NCBI GenBank assembly: GCA_004138175.2
Contig: RYFE02000041.1
Span: 1-44,591, forward strand
DNA from: Chloroflexales bacterium ZM16-3
GTDB lineage: Bacteria > Chloroflexota > Chloroflexia > Chloroflexales > Chloroflexaceae
Direction of reading: 5' to 3'
Length of the DNA stretch: 44,591 nt
In this document: positions 9,889 to 18,572 of the stretch, one piece after another
How the letters are laid out: each line of letters opens with the position of its first letter
Position numbering within the stretch: position 1 is the stretch's first letter
Made by a program: the position numbers and the translations under genes
The notes under the pieces: model-generated
The model's input: the letters and a program-made list of their open reading frames with translations, nothing else
The model's database searches: none
What the model was told of the DNA's origin: nothing

Positions 9889-10413
9889 ATGAACAGGCGC
9901 AAAACTCGCACAATCTCCGCCGTTATTACGGCGATCATCCTCATCACCATCGGCGCCTTTGTGGCGAATCGATCCCGTGACACCGCCAGTTCGCCGCAAC
10001 CGACCAGTGCTCCTGCCGCTGAGCCGGTCAGCGTCACCACCGCCGCTCAGCCGGCCAGCATCACCACCGCCGCTCAGCCGGCCAGCATCACCACCGCCGC
10101 TCAGCCGGCCAGCATCACCACCGCCGCTCAGCCGGCCACCTACCCGGTCTCGGCCGATCAGGCGGGCACGGTCGCCCTCGCCAGCGCGCCTGGTGCCGCG
10201 ATCAGCGGCACTCCGGCGCTTGTTAGCTACCAGGGGGCGGTCGTCTATGAGGTGACGCTGGATACCGGGCTGGTCTATGTGGATGCGACCAGCGGGCAGG
10301 TGCTCGCAAACACCGCAACGAATGCCACCACGAATGTCACCACGAGTGTGGGCGAGGGTGGCGAGGATGGCGAGGATGATGAGCACGACGAGGGTGGCGA
10401 GCACGACGACTAA
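9889..10413 (+). CDS. Membrane-anchored PepSY-domain protein with acidic/His tail
   Basis: A basic start and one hydrophobic helix (residues about 9-27) form a signal anchor. A low-complexity spacer of AAQPASITT repeats (about 45-85) follows. A single PepSY-like domain (about 87-140) runs from YPVSADQAGTVAL to YEVTLDTGLVYVDATSGQVL. The last 20 residues are almost all Asp, Glu, His and Gly, which suggests metal binding. PepSY domains are usually extracytoplasmic and often inhibit peptidases or bind metal; the role here is unknown. The ribosome binding site AAAGG precedes the ATG. The gene stands alone. Confidence 0.8.
   Translation: MNRRKTRTISAVITAIILITIGAFVANRSRDTASSPQPTSAPAAEPVSVTTAAQPASITTAAQPASITTAAQPASITTAAQPATYPVSADQAGTVALASAPGAAISGTPALVSYQGAVVYEVTLDTGLVYVDATSGQVLANTATNATTNVTTSVGEGGEDGEDDEHDEGGEHDD
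10042..10139 (+). repeat. 27-bp tandem repeat (AAQPASITT) in the PepSY gene
   Basis: Three exact 27-bp units and a partial fourth, with a degenerate unit before them, encode the spacer between the membrane anchor and the PepSY domain. The in-frame unit length allows the spacer to vary without loss of function. Confidence 0.9.
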
Positions 10414-10454
10414 TTGGCACAGCGGTCAGCGCTGAACAAACCAAGGGCGGCCAT

Positions 10455-10549
10455 CGAGAGCACTAAAAAGTCGGGGGGTGTACTCACACTACCTTCGCGC
10501 TCATGTCAGCACCCGTCCATATTCGCCCCCCGACTTTTTAGTGCTCTCG
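10455..10549. repeat. 24-bp perfect inverted repeat with 47-nt loop
   Basis: The arms 10455-10478 (CGAGAGCACTAAAAAGTCGG...) and 10526-10549 are exact reverse complements. The element lies between two convergent genes and could act as a terminator in both directions, because each arm contains a run of A or T. The long loop is unusual for a terminator. No target duplication was seen. Confidence 0.7.
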
Positions 10550-10610
10550 TCTACAGTGTGGAGCATGATGTCGCTCCTTCGCTAGCTGTGATGCGCCTCC
10601 CGCCTCACGC

Positions 10611-11594
10611 TCATGGCTGATACACCTCGGCGCCCAGGCGGCCCAGCAGCACCCGATAGGGTGCCGGGTTCTCGGGGTGCCACTCCAGGCGCGCCCGCTC
10701 GAACCACTGAACTTGGGCCGTGCTGCCGTCGGCGAAGGTGTAGGTATAGGGCTCGGTGATCGGCATCCCAAACAGGGCCAGGCTCTCCTGGTAGCTCACG
10801 CCCTGTCGGCCATCGAAGCTCAGGCCATTGCTGGCCCAGGTGTTCAGGAATCCCAGGCCAATCTGCTGATTGCAAACATTGTGCCGAGTCTCGGCGAAGT
10901 AGACACATCCGGCCACCGGCCCGGCCGAGGCCGGCTGCTCCTGCCAGTTGATGCCCCGGCTGGACAGGGCCTCGGCACCCAGCAGGCCGAGCTGCACATC
11001 GTAGGGCGGCTGGTTCTCGGGCCAGAGCTCGAAGCGCGCCCGCTCGAAGTACTGGGTCGTGCGCCCGCCCACCTGCATCTCGTCGCTGAGCGGGTAGCCG
11101 AAGACATAGAGCCCGCCATTCTGCTGCCAGTACGCAAGGAAGCGCCCGCCGACGCTATGGCCGGTCTCGGTGAAGTACTGGCCAAGCCCCTGGCCGGGCT
11201 GGCCCGCGCCGGTGAACTGGAAGCACTCCAGGTCGGACGTGGCTTGCCCGCCCAAGTCGGCCACGTAGGTGTTGCCCTGCTGGTCGGCGCTGAGCCGGCT
11301 GCTCAGGTGGGTGGCCGTAAAGGTGCCGTCGCTCGCGGCCGGCACCTCGGCCACCAGCTGGGTGTCGCGGGCGGCCCGACACTGGGCCAGGTCGGTGAAG
11401 GGCGCGAAGCGCACGCGCACCATCTGGCCGGGCGGCGCACCGCGGCCGACGATAGTCACGGTCGTGCCCGGCGGCCCGGCGGCGGGCTGGATGTCGATCG
11501 CCAGATCCGACCCCTGGGCCAGCGCCGGGGTTGCCAGGCTCAGGCCAAGCAGTACGCCGATCGCCAGCAGCGTGCGCAGCAGCGTATATCGCAT
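10611..11594 (-). CDS. Secreted protein with two FxETGHxVxGxFLxYW-type repeats
   Basis: ATG at 11594 is preceded by an excellent ribosome binding site (AAAGGAGG, 11600-11607). The signal peptide is clear (MRYTLLRTLLAIGVLLGLSL, then cleavage near ALAQ). Residues about 30-130 form an Ig/IPT-like domain (GPPGTTVTIVGRG). Two related repeats follow: YFTETGHSVGGRFLAYWQQN with FGYPLSDE, and YFAETRHNVCNQQIGLGFLN with FGMPITEP, each ending in a QYFERARFELWPEN-like block and LLGxLGAE. This repeat is common in exported proteins of Chloroflexota. Its function is not known to me. The protein has 327 residues and the gene appears monocistronic. Confidence 0.82.
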   Translation of the reverse strand: MRYTLLRTLLAIGVLLGLSLATPALAQGSDLAIDIQPAAGPPGTTVTIVGRGAPPGQMVRVRFAPFTDLAQCRAARDTQLVAEVPAASDGTFTATHLSSRLSADQQGNTYVADLGGQATSDLECFQFTGAGQPGQGLGQYFTETGHSVGGRFLAYWQQNGGLYVFGYPLSDEMQVGGRTTQYFERARFELWPENQPPYDVQLGLLGAEALSSRGINWQEQPASAGPVAGCVYFAETRHNVCNQQIGLGFLNTWASNGLSFDGRQGVSYQESLALFGMPITEPYTYTFADGSTAQVQWFERARLEWHPENPAPYRVLLGRLGAEVYQP

Positions 11595-12428
11595 GGGTGA
11601 TCCTCCTTTATAGGGGGTACGCGGTGACCGCGCGCCCGGCCCGTCAACGGGTGGGCTCCTGGTCACGAAGGCCGCCTGCGCGGCCTGCCCGCGCCCGCGC
11701 AGGCGGGCGTTATGAAAAAGGGCCGGCGGCTTCCAGCCCCCGGAACCGGGTACCGCGTACGTCCTGTTCCATCAGCACTCAACACACACAACACTTGACT
11801 TGCCGTTGCAAGATGCGATCCACATGATTTCCACGTCGTCGCAGAGTTGGACGAAAAAGGCAATACCGCAGAAGTAACGCTGTGAGGCGTCCTGTCATTC
11901 TGAGCGAAGCGAAGAATCCCGGCCGGGACCCTTCGCTTCGCTCAGGGTGACAGCGTTACTTATGCTCTATTGCCGAAAAAGGGTGCGAGCACAGGCGCTG
12001 CGCGAAGACCAGCGCCTGTGTTTCGCGCGCTGGTGCCCGGCAATGTCCAGTACGAATGGTTCACCTCCACTGGCGTCGTCGTTGCCCCACGTTGAAATGG
12101 TCTCCGATCTGGCTGCGCAACAAACGCTGGGCAAACGGAAGCCAACTATACTTCTCCGTATCACACCCGACCGCGCAACCTATACCTGCGCTGCTGCGCT
12201 CAGCCGGCACGCCTGGCCGACGCATTGCCTTCGCGCTTGCCGCACGGCGACAGCTCTGCGCGGCGGGCAGATCCGTCGGGCCTGTGTGCGATCCGCATCG
12301 GAAAGGAGGATGGCTCATCGCCGCTCCCAGGGCGGGATCTTGTGTGATCCGTGGGCCGGTCGCCGGCTGATATGGCCAACGCCGGCTGTAGTTGTCTCTG
12401 AAATGTAACCTCAAGGAGGAGCGTTAAC
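11595..12428. other. 834-bp intergenic region between divergent genes: promoter region of the SDIMO operon
   Basis: Apart from one MITE (11860-11973) I recognise no gene; the open frames present have no ribosome binding sites and no familiar motifs. It must hold the start signals of the secreted-protein gene (minus) and the monooxygenase operon (plus). AAGGAGG at 12413-12419 is the ribosome binding site of the hydroxylase gene. TATACT at 12147-12152 could be a -10 box but lacks a good -35. Another AAAGGAGG at 12302-12309 has no convincing ORF after it. Confidence 0.6.
11860..11973. repeat. 114-bp palindromic MITE, copy 2
   Basis: It has the same ends (GCAATACCGC ... TATTGC) and nearly the same sequence as copy 1, and is flanked by the perfect 8-bp repeat CGAAAAAG (11852-11859 and 11974-11981). 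It lies about 455 bp upstream of the hydroxylase start, inside the operon's upstream region. Confidence 0.95.
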
Positions 12429-14090
12429 ATGGCAGCAACGACCTTATCTAAGATCACGAAACAGAAGAAGATCAGCAACGCCGAGGCCTCGCGCCGGATT
12501 GGCGATCTTGGCTGGACCCCGACCTACGTGCAGGATCTGGTGAAGTACCCCACCGACTATGTGCTGAATAAGATCCCCAAAGACCCCATGCGCCAGGTGC
12601 TGCGCTCCTACTTCCCGATGCAGGACGAGAAGGATAACCGGGTCTTCGGCGCGCTCGACGCTGGCCTGCGCGGCGACATGTTCCGCAATGTCGAGCCGCG
12701 CTGGATCGAGTGGATGAAGCTGTTCCTGGCGATCATCCCCTTCCCCGAGATCTCGGCCGCCCGCTCGATGGCGATGCTTAGCCACGTGGTGCCGGGCGAT
12801 AACTTGCAGACCGGCTTCGCCACCCAGATGATCGATGAGCTGCGCCACTCGACGATTCAGATGAATCTGAAGAAGTGGTACATGGAGAACTATGTCGATC
12901 CGGCCGGCTTCGACATCACCGAGATGGCCTTCGGCAAGTGCTACGCCACCACCATCGGCCGCCAGTTTGCCGAGGGCTTTATCACCGGCGACGCGATCAC
13001 TGCCGCGAACATCTACCTGACGGTGGTGGCCGAGACCGCCTACACCAACACGCTGTTCGTGGCCATGCCCTCCGAGGCCGCCCGCAACGGTGACTACGCC
13101 CTGCCGACGGTCTTCCTCTCGGTGCAATCCGACGAGTCGCGCCATATCGGCAACGGCCACGCCATACTCATGTCCATCCTGGACAACCCCGACAACCACG
13201 CGCTGCTGGAGCGCGACATGCGCTACGCCTTCTGGCAGAACCACGCGATCGTCGACGCCGCGATCGGCACCTTCGTCGAGTATGGAACTAAGAACCGCGA
13301 CAAGGGCAAGGAGTCCTACGCCGAGCTGTGGCACCGCTGGATCTACAACGACTACTACCGCAGCTACATGCTGCCGCTAGAGAAGTACGGCATCAAGATC
13401 CACCACGACGATGTCGAGGCGGCCTGGGACCGCATCGTCAAGAAGGACTACGTCCACTACACGGCGCAGTTCTTCGCCGCCGGCTGGCCGGTGAACTTCT
13501 GGCGCATCGACGGCATGACCGAGGATGACTTCGAGTGGTTCGAGGCCAAGTACCCCGGCTGGTACGCCAAGTTCGGCGCCTACTGGGAGAACTACCGCGA
13601 CCTCAGCCTGCCCAACAACCCGCCCAGCCTCTGGGTGGACACCGGCTACGTCTACCCGCACCGCTGCTGGAGCTGCATGGTGCCCTGCCTCATCCGCGAG
13701 GACTTTGTAGTCGATGAGGTCGACGGCGAGCTCTACACCTACTGCTCGGACCTGTGCCGCTGGACGCACAAGCACGCCTTCGCTGCCGAGTACGAGGGCC
13801 GCCCCACCCCGGCCATGGGCCGCTTCAGCGGCAAGCGCCAGTGGGAGACGATCTACCACGGCTGGGATCTGGCCGACTGCATCAAGGATCTGGGCTTCGT
13901 GCGCAACGACGGCAAGACCCTGGTGCCGCAGCCGCACCTGCACATGGACGACAGCAAGATGTGGAAGCTGGAGCACGTCAAGGGCTTCGAGCTGCGCAGC
14001 CCGCTGCTCGACCTGCGGGCCATGGGCCCCGAGGCCCGCGAGCAGCACATCGCCGACTACCGCAAGGGCTTCACCATCAAGCGGATCTAA
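12429..14090 (+). CDS. prmA: Soluble di-iron monooxygenase, hydroxylase large (alpha) subunit, propane-monooxygenase type
   Basis: This is the catalytic subunit that activates O2 at a carboxylate-bridged di-iron centre to hydroxylate small substrates. All six ligands expected from sMMO/ToMO structures are present in order: Glu107 (PFPEISAARSM), Glu137 and His140 (MIDELRH), Glu202 (AETAYTN), Glu236 and His239 (QSDESRH). Near the C-terminus (about 410-450) CWSCMVPC and YCSDLC form the zinc/YHS-like module of PrmA and MimA proteins. The length (553 aa) and gene order (alpha-reductase-beta-coupling) fit group 5 SDIMOs: propane 2-monooxygenase and the MimABCD acetone/phenol/propane enzymes. The substrate cannot be read from sequence. 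The ribosome binding site AAGGAGG lies 9 nt upstream of ATG. Confidence 0.93.
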   Translation: MAATTLSKITKQKKISNAEASRRIGDLGWTPTYVQDLVKYPTDYVLNKIPKDPMRQVLRSYFPMQDEKDNRVFGALDAGLRGDMFRNVEPRWIEWMKLFLAIIPFPEISAARSMAMLSHVVPGDNLQTGFATQMIDELRHSTIQMNLKKWYMENYVDPAGFDITEMAFGKCYATTIGRQFAEGFITGDAITAANIYLTVVAETAYTNTLFVAMPSEAARNGDYALPTVFLSVQSDESRHIGNGHAILMSILDNPDNHALLERDMRYAFWQNHAIVDAAIGTFVEYGTKNRDKGKESYAELWHRWIYNDYYRSYMLPLEKYGIKIHHDDVEAAWDRIVKKDYVHYTAQFFAAGWPVNFWRIDGMTEDDFEWFEAKYPGWYAKFGAYWENYRDLSLPNNPPSLWVDTGYVYPHRCWSCMVPCLIREDFVVDEVDGELYTYCSDLCRWTHKHAFAAEYEGRPTPAMGRFSGKRQWETIYHGWDLADCIKDLGFVRNDGKTLVPQPHLHMDDSKMWKLEHVKGFELRSPLLDLRAMGPEAREQHIADYRKGFTIKRI

Positions 14091-14092
14091 CG

Positions 14093-14192
14093 TTGGGGCT
14101 GCGCCCCAACCCTGCTTTTTGTTGGGGTTGGGCGGCAAAGCCGCCCAACCCCAACAAAAAAATCTGTGGGGGTGGCTGCGCCACCCCCACAG
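14093..14192. repeat. Composite intergenic hairpin element A, copy 1 (between hydroxylase alpha and reductase)
   Basis: Three stacked palindromes: GGGGCTGCGCCCC; a hairpin of TTGTTGGGGTTGGGCGGC with its complement around AAA; and TGTGGGGGTGGC-TGC-GCCACCCCCACA. The block is clearly homologous to 16799-16898 (shared GGGGCTGCGCCCCA and CCTGCTTTTTGT). It may act as a partial terminator or an mRNA stabiliser that sets hydroxylase:reductase stoichiometry (inference). Confidence 0.8.
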
Positions 14193-14210
14193 CCCCAGCG
14201 GGTGACATTC

Positions 14211-15254
14211 ATGGCCCAAAAGAAGACCTACACCGTGCGCTTTGAGCCGGTCGGCGTGGAGATGGAGGTTGAGGAGGGCGAGTTTGTCCTCAACGCCGCC
14301 TTCCGCCAGGGCATCATGCTCATGCACGGCTGCAAGGAGGGCCAGTGCTCCAGCTGCAAGTCGATCCTCATGGAGGGCGACATCGAGCTGCTGAAGTACT
14401 CGACCTTCGCGCTGCCCGACTACGAGCGCGGGCAGGACTATGTGCTCCTGTGCCGCACCCAGGCCTACAGCGACCTGGTGGTCGAGTTGCTTAACTACGA
14501 TGAGGAGCTGCTGCTCAACTCGCTGCCGGTGAAGGAGTACGCCGCCCGGATCAGCGCGATCGAGGCGCTGACCCACGACATCCGCCGGCTGGTGCTTGAG
14601 CTTGAGCAGCCGATGCGCTTTCGCGCCGGGCAGTATGTCGATATCACGATCCCTGGCGCGGGCATCACCCGCTCGTTCTCGATGGCCAACCCGCCGAGCG
14701 AGCAGCGCCTGCTGGAGTTCATCATCAAAATCTACCCCGACGGGGCCTTCTCGTCGCAGCTGCGCGATCAGCTCAGGCCGGGCGACACGCTGGAGCTGAA
14801 AGGCCCCTACGGCACATGCTTCCGGCGCGACGAGCCGACCGGGCCGCTGATTCTGGTCGGCGGCGGCTCGGGCATGGCCCCGCTCTGGTCTATCCTCAAC
14901 GACCACATCGAGCAGGGCGACCGGCGGCGGCCGGTGCTGTTCTTCTACGGCGCGCGTGGCGAGCGCGACCTGTTCTACCTCGACAAGATCGCCGCCATCC
15001 AGGCCCAGCGCGCGAATGTGCGCTTTGTACCGGCCCTCTCGCAGCTGGAGGTCGGCAGCACATGGGAGGGCGCGCAGGGCTACATCCACGAGGTGCTGGG
15101 CCGCCACCTCCAGGAGGGCGAGCGGGCCAGCACTATGGAGGCATACACCTGCGGCCCGCCGCCCATGATCGACGCCGTCCTGCCGGTGCTGGAGCGCAAC
15201 GGGGTCAAGCCTGATCGCATCCATGTAGATCGCTTCACCCAGGCCGTGCGCTGA
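14211..15254 (+). CDS. prmB: SDIMO reductase (plant-type [2Fe-2S] ferredoxin + FAD/NAD domain)
   Basis: It passes electrons from NAD(P)H via FAD and a [2Fe-2S] cluster to the di-iron hydroxylase. The N-terminal ferredoxin domain has Cys41, Cys46, Cys49 and Cys81 (GCKEGQCSSCK ... LLCRTQ). The FAD-binding motif RSFSMAN is at 154-160, the nucleotide-binding GGGSGMAP at 217-224, and YTCGPPPMI near the C-terminus. The 347-aa length is standard. ATG at 14211 is chosen because homology begins there and GGTGA precedes it; an upstream in-frame start at 14166 would translate the hairpin region. It is the second gene of the operon. Confidence 0.93.
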   Translation: MAQKKTYTVRFEPVGVEMEVEEGEFVLNAAFRQGIMLMHGCKEGQCSSCKSILMEGDIELLKYSTFALPDYERGQDYVLLCRTQAYSDLVVELLNYDEELLLNSLPVKEYAARISAIEALTHDIRRLVLELEQPMRFRAGQYVDITIPGAGITRSFSMANPPSEQRLLEFIIKIYPDGAFSSQLRDQLRPGDTLELKGPYGTCFRRDEPTGPLILVGGGSGMAPLWSILNDHIEQGDRRRPVLFFYGARGERDLFYLDKIAAIQAQRANVRFVPALSQLEVGSTWEGAQGYIHEVLGRHLQEGERASTMEAYTCGPPPMIDAVLPVLERNGVKPDRIHVDRFTQAVR

Positions 15255-15280
15255 GTGGGGCCTACGGCCCCCAGAAGTAC

Positions 15281-15341
15281 TTTATAGAGTTGGCAAAAAA
15301 ATTGCCAGCTTCGCTGGCAATTTTTTTGCCAACTCTATAAA
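15281..15341. terminator. Perfect 29-bp hairpin between reductase and hydroxylase beta
   Basis: The arms 15281-15309 and 15313-15341 are exact complements around the loop TTC, with a seven-A/seven-T block inside the stem. The downstream gene has its own ribosome binding site. Smaller hairpins flank it: TGGGGCC/GGCCCCC near 15256 and TTTAGGGC/GCCCTAAA near 15345. It is probably an attenuating or mRNA-protecting structure inside the operon. Confidence 0.75.
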
Positions 15342-15387
15342 GGTTTTAGGGCGGCAGCCCTAAACTTGATGAAAGGAACGAGCAACC

Positions 15388-16452
15388 ATGGGGAATCAAT
15401 CGGGAGCTGCCGGCTCGGCGACCTTCGCCGGGTCGGACAGCCGCCAGTACAACTACTATACGCCGAAGGGCCGCAAGGCGACGCTCTACGAGGACGTGAC
15501 GGTCGATGTGCAGCCGGACCCGGAGCGCTACCTGATCCAGGACTGGATCATCTCGTTTGCCAACGGCGACCCGGCCTATAACAAGGCGCGGACCGCCCTG
15601 AAGAGCTCGAACTGGCACGAGTACCGCGCCCCCGACGAGGAGCACGAGCGCAACCACTTCGCCCGCCAGAGCGAGATCGAGGAGACGATCAAGATCATCA
15701 CCGCCAGCGCCCGCGCCCAGGGCGCGGCGAAGAACTATGACCAGAGCTGGGTGAAGATCCTCCAGGACCACGTCGGCGCGCTCAAGCACCCCGAGCATGG
15801 CCTCGGCGGCATCCTGCTGGTCGCCCAGCGCGATGGCATGACCCAGATGATCAACAACTCCATCCTGACCAACTCCTCCTACAAGCTGCGCTTCGCCCAG
15901 GACCTGCTGCTCTATCTGGCCGAGGTTAGCCTTGATCTTGACGGCGGGCTGGATGAGGATGCCGGCAAGGATCACTGGCTGAATGACCCGATCTGGCAGG
16001 GCGCCCGCCGGGCGATCGAGACCATCGGCGCGGCATCCGACCACCTGGAGCAGTACTTCGCGATCAATGTGATCTACGAGGCGCTTGTCACCGAGCCCTT
16101 CCGCAGCGGCTTTGTGATGCAGTGCGGGGCCATGCACGGCGACTTCGTCACCCCGGCGATCGTCTCCACCGGCGAGGGCGACTATGAGCGCAACCTGGCC
16201 AACACGATCGAGATGTTCCACATCCTCGCCCACGACCCGACCCACGGGGCGAGCAACCAGGCGGTGATGCAGGGCTGGCTCGCCACATATGTGCCCCTCT
16301 GCGTCGAGGCATCCCGGCAGATGCAGCCGATCTGGTCGCAGCCGCAGGTTAAGCGGGTGAAGTATAGCGACGCCTACGCCCGGGCCACCAACCGCCTGAC
16401 GACCACGCTGAACCAGATTGATATTGCCTTGCAGAAGGAGGTGAGCCTGTGA
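15388..16452 (+). CDS. prmC: SDIMO hydroxylase small (beta) subunit
   Basis: A 354-aa ferritin-like helical protein of the hydroxylase beta family, which packs against alpha in the (alpha-beta)n complex and carries no metal ligands. Family features include the N-terminal RQYNYYTPKGRKATLYEDVT, YRAPDEEHERNHFARQSEIE, and the long helices LRFAQDLLLYLAEVSLDL and HLEQYFAINVIYEALVTEPF. The ribosome binding site AAAGGA lies about 12 nt before ATG. Its end overlaps the coupling protein start by 4 bp, so the two are translationally coupled. Confidence 0.92.
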   Translation: MGNQSGAAGSATFAGSDSRQYNYYTPKGRKATLYEDVTVDVQPDPERYLIQDWIISFANGDPAYNKARTALKSSNWHEYRAPDEEHERNHFARQSEIEETIKIITASARAQGAAKNYDQSWVKILQDHVGALKHPEHGLGGILLVAQRDGMTQMINNSILTNSSYKLRFAQDLLLYLAEVSLDLDGGLDEDAGKDHWLNDPIWQGARRAIETIGAASDHLEQYFAINVIYEALVTEPFRSGFVMQCGAMHGDFVTPAIVSTGEGDYERNLANTIEMFHILAHDPTHGASNQAVMQGWLATYVPLCVEASRQMQPIWSQPQVKRVKYSDAYARATNRLTTTLNQIDIALQKEVSL

Positions 16453-16787
16453 CCGCAGCAGTCACCACGTTCAAAGATCTCGTGTTCGAGGACACCGTCA
16501 CCGATATGTGCGGCGTCACCATGAACGACAGCGTCGAGGGCCGCCTCGTCGCCAAGATCATGGAGCACAAGCCCGGCGTGACGGTCAAGCACTACCCGGC
16601 GATGATCCGCATCGACGGCCACGGCAAGCTGATCTTCGACATGGACGAGATCTCGGAGGCCCTGGGCCGCGAGATGGACCCCTACATCTTCCAGATCGAG
16701 ATGTCGACCCACTACGGGCGCATGCTGATCGGCGACAACACGGTGGAGCTGCACGCCGACTTCGAGGGCACCCGCGAGTATCTCTAG
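16449..16787 (+). CDS. prmD: SDIMO coupling (effector) protein, MmoB/DmpM family
   Basis: A 112-aa cofactor-free regulatory protein that binds the hydroxylase and gates O2 and substrate access. The pattern VKHYPAMIRIDGHGKLIFDM, followed by EISEALGREMDPYIFQIEMS and YGRM, is the conserved core of the family. GTG start, in a GTGA overlap with the stop of the beta subunit; the ribosome binding site (AGGAGGTG, 16436-16443) lies inside the preceding gene. Confidence 0.92.
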   Translation: MTAAVTTFKDLVFEDTVTDMCGVTMNDSVEGRLVAKIMEHKPGVTVKHYPAMIRIDGHGKLIFDMDEISEALGREMDPYIFQIEMSTHYGRMLIGDNTVELHADFEGTREYL

Positions 16788-16798
16788 CCGGAGTTTTC

Positions 16799-16898
16799 TG
16801 GGGCTGCGCCCCAGACCTGCTTTTTGTCAGGGTTGGGCGCGTAGCCGCCCAACCCTGACAAAATATACCGTGGGGGCGGCGTAGCCGCCTCCACTCCC
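16799..16898. repeat. Composite intergenic hairpin element A, copy 2 (between coupling protein and chaperonin)
   Basis: Homologous to 14093-14192: GGGGCTGCGCCCC, then a TGTCAGGGTTGGGCG hairpin with its complement, then a GTGGGGGCGGC hairpin. The second and third stems have diverged by compensating or near-compensating changes, so pairing is largely kept (stem 3 has one mismatch). Confidence 0.8.
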
Positions 16899-16914
16899 CC
16901 ACCGGAAGGTGACT

Positions 16915-18558
16915 ATGCCAAAGCTTATGCTCTTCCAGGCGGAGGCGCGGGCGGCCCTGGGCCGTGGCGTCGAGAAGCTCACCCGGACGATCCAGGGCAC
17001 CCTCGGCCCTAAGGGCGGGAATACGATCATCGATACGCCGCTCGGCATCCCGATCGTCACACGCGACGGCGTGAGCATCGTCCAGGAGATCGAGCTGGAG
17101 GACCTGTTCGAGAATATCGGCGCGCAGGTGGCCCGCGAGGTCTCGATGAAGACCAACGAGGTGGCCGGCGACGGGACGACCACCGCGATGGTGCTGGCCA
17201 ACGCGCTGGTGCAGCATGGCTTCGCGGTGGTCAAGCAGAAGGCCAGCCCGATCGACGTGGTCGAAGGCATGAACCAGGCCATCGCCGCCGTGATCAAGGC
17301 GCTGAAGGGCGAGGCCCAGCCGCTCGCGGACGACAACGCGACTGCGGCGGTTGCCAGGATCGCCTCCAATGACGCCGGCCTCGGGCGGCTGGTCGCCAAG
17401 GCGGTGCGCAAGGTCGGCCCGGCCGGGATCATCACGGTGGACTACGGGCAGACGAACGAGACCACCCTCGACTTGATGGAGGGCTTCGCCTTCGACCGCA
17501 GCTACCTCTCGCACCACATGGTCACCGATGTCGAGTCGATGGAGGTCATCCTCAAGGATGCGCTCATCCTGCTGACGGACCAGCGCATCCAGAGCCCGCA
17601 CGAGATCCGCTACATCCACGGGCTGGCCGCCGCCGAGGGCCGCCCGCTGCTGATCATCGCCGAGGACATCGCGCCCGAGGCGCTCTCGACCCTGCTCTCG
17701 CTGTCGGCCTCTGGCGGGCCTCCGCTGGCGGCGGTCCACCCGCCGGAGTATGGCAAGTGGCGACAGGCCATGCTAGAGGACATCGCCGTGATCACCGGCG
17801 GGCGGGTGCTCTCGCGCGAGCTTGGCGGCAGGATCGAGCAGATCCAGGTCGCCGACCTCGGCAGAGCACTGGAGGTGCAGGTCACGCCCGAGCAGACGGT
17901 GATCAGCGGCGGCGGCGGCAACCCGGCCCAGATCCGCGGCCGGCAGGCCCAGGTGCTGCGCCAGCTTGAGGTGACGGAGGCGCTGGTCGACCGGGACAAG
18001 CTGGAGATGCGCCAGGCCAAGCTGTCCGGCGGCATCGCGGTCATCCGGGTCGGCGGGGTGACGCCCACCGAGCAGAAGCGCCGCGACCAGCTGATCGAGG
18101 ATGCGATCAACGCGACCCGCGCCGCCGTCGCGGAGGGCGTGGTGCCGGGCGGAGGCACGGCCTATGTCCACTGCGCCGCCGGCCTGGACAGCCTGATCGC
18201 CTCGCTGTCGGGCGGCGAGAAGGACGGCGCGCTGGTCGTCCAGCGGGCGCTGCGCGAGCCGCTGCGCTGCATCGCCGAGAACTGCGGCGCCGAGCGCCCG
18301 GACGAGATCGTCGCCCGGGTGGCCGCCGCGCCGAAGGGCATGGGCTTCAACGCCTGGACCGGCGAGCTGGTGGATATGGTCGGCGCGGGGATCATCGACC
18401 CGGTCAAGGTCTCGTACACGGCGCTCCAGAACGCCGGGGCGGTGGCCGGCCTGATCCTGACCACGCAGGCCCTGGTGGCCGACAAGCCGGAGGATGTCGA
18501 CGTGACCGCCGGGCCGACGCGGGGCGGCGGGGCCGAGAAGCTGGGGATGGATCTGTAG
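16915..18558 (+). CDS. prmG: GroEL-like chaperonin dedicated to the monooxygenase
   Basis: A group I chaperonin (547 aa) with TLGPKG, the catalytic Asp region TRDGVSI, GDGTTTA and the DAINATRAAVAEGVVPGGG block. It is clearly diverged from housekeeping GroEL. The C-terminal GGM-rich tail is absent and the protein ends GGGAEKLGMDL. No groES is adjacent. In prm/mim operons such a chaperonin is needed to fold the hydroxylase large subunit, so the same role is inferred. ATG at 16915 is preferred over GTG at 16909 because GGAAGG (16904-16909) sits at the right distance. Confidence 0.92.
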   Translation: MPKLMLFQAEARAALGRGVEKLTRTIQGTLGPKGGNTIIDTPLGIPIVTRDGVSIVQEIELEDLFENIGAQVAREVSMKTNEVAGDGTTTAMVLANALVQHGFAVVKQKASPIDVVEGMNQAIAAVIKALKGEAQPLADDNATAAVARIASNDAGLGRLVAKAVRKVGPAGIITVDYGQTNETTLDLMEGFAFDRSYLSHHMVTDVESMEVILKDALILLTDQRIQSPHEIRYIHGLAAAEGRPLLIIAEDIAPEALSTLLSLSASGGPPLAAVHPPEYGKWRQAMLEDIAVITGGRVLSRELGGRIEQIQVADLGRALEVQVTPEQTVISGGGGNPAQIRGRQAQVLRQLEVTEALVDRDKLEMRQAKLSGGIAVIRVGGVTPTEQKRRDQLIEDAINATRAAVAEGVVPGGGTAYVHCAAGLDSLIASLSGGEKDGALVVQRALREPLRCIAENCGAERPDEIVARVAAAPKGMGFNAWTGELVDMVGAGIIDPVKVSYTALQNAGAVAGLILTTQALVADKPEDVDVTAGPTRGGGAEKLGMDL

Positions 18559-18572
18559 GATTTTGTATTGAT

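Noticed and set aside
12071-12086. Sigma-54-like promoter TGGC-N8-TTGC upstream of the SDIMO operon
   Set aside because: It has GG and GC at the right spacing, but the interior does not match consensus, it is about 350 bp from the gene, and the island's regulator lacks the sigma-54-interacting AAA+ domain. Chance match is likely.
11947-12408. Open frame of 153 codons before the hydroxylase gene
   Set aside because: It starts inside a MITE, has no ribosome binding site, and the translation is low in recognisable structure.
13377-15224. 615-codon minus-strand frame antisense to hydroxylase and reductase
   Set aside because: It runs through two real genes and their intergenic hairpins and has no protein-like composition.
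16915-18558. Housekeeping GroEL
   Set aside because: No groES next to it, no GGM tail, diverged sequence, and placement at the end of the SDIMO operon all favour the dedicated chaperonin.
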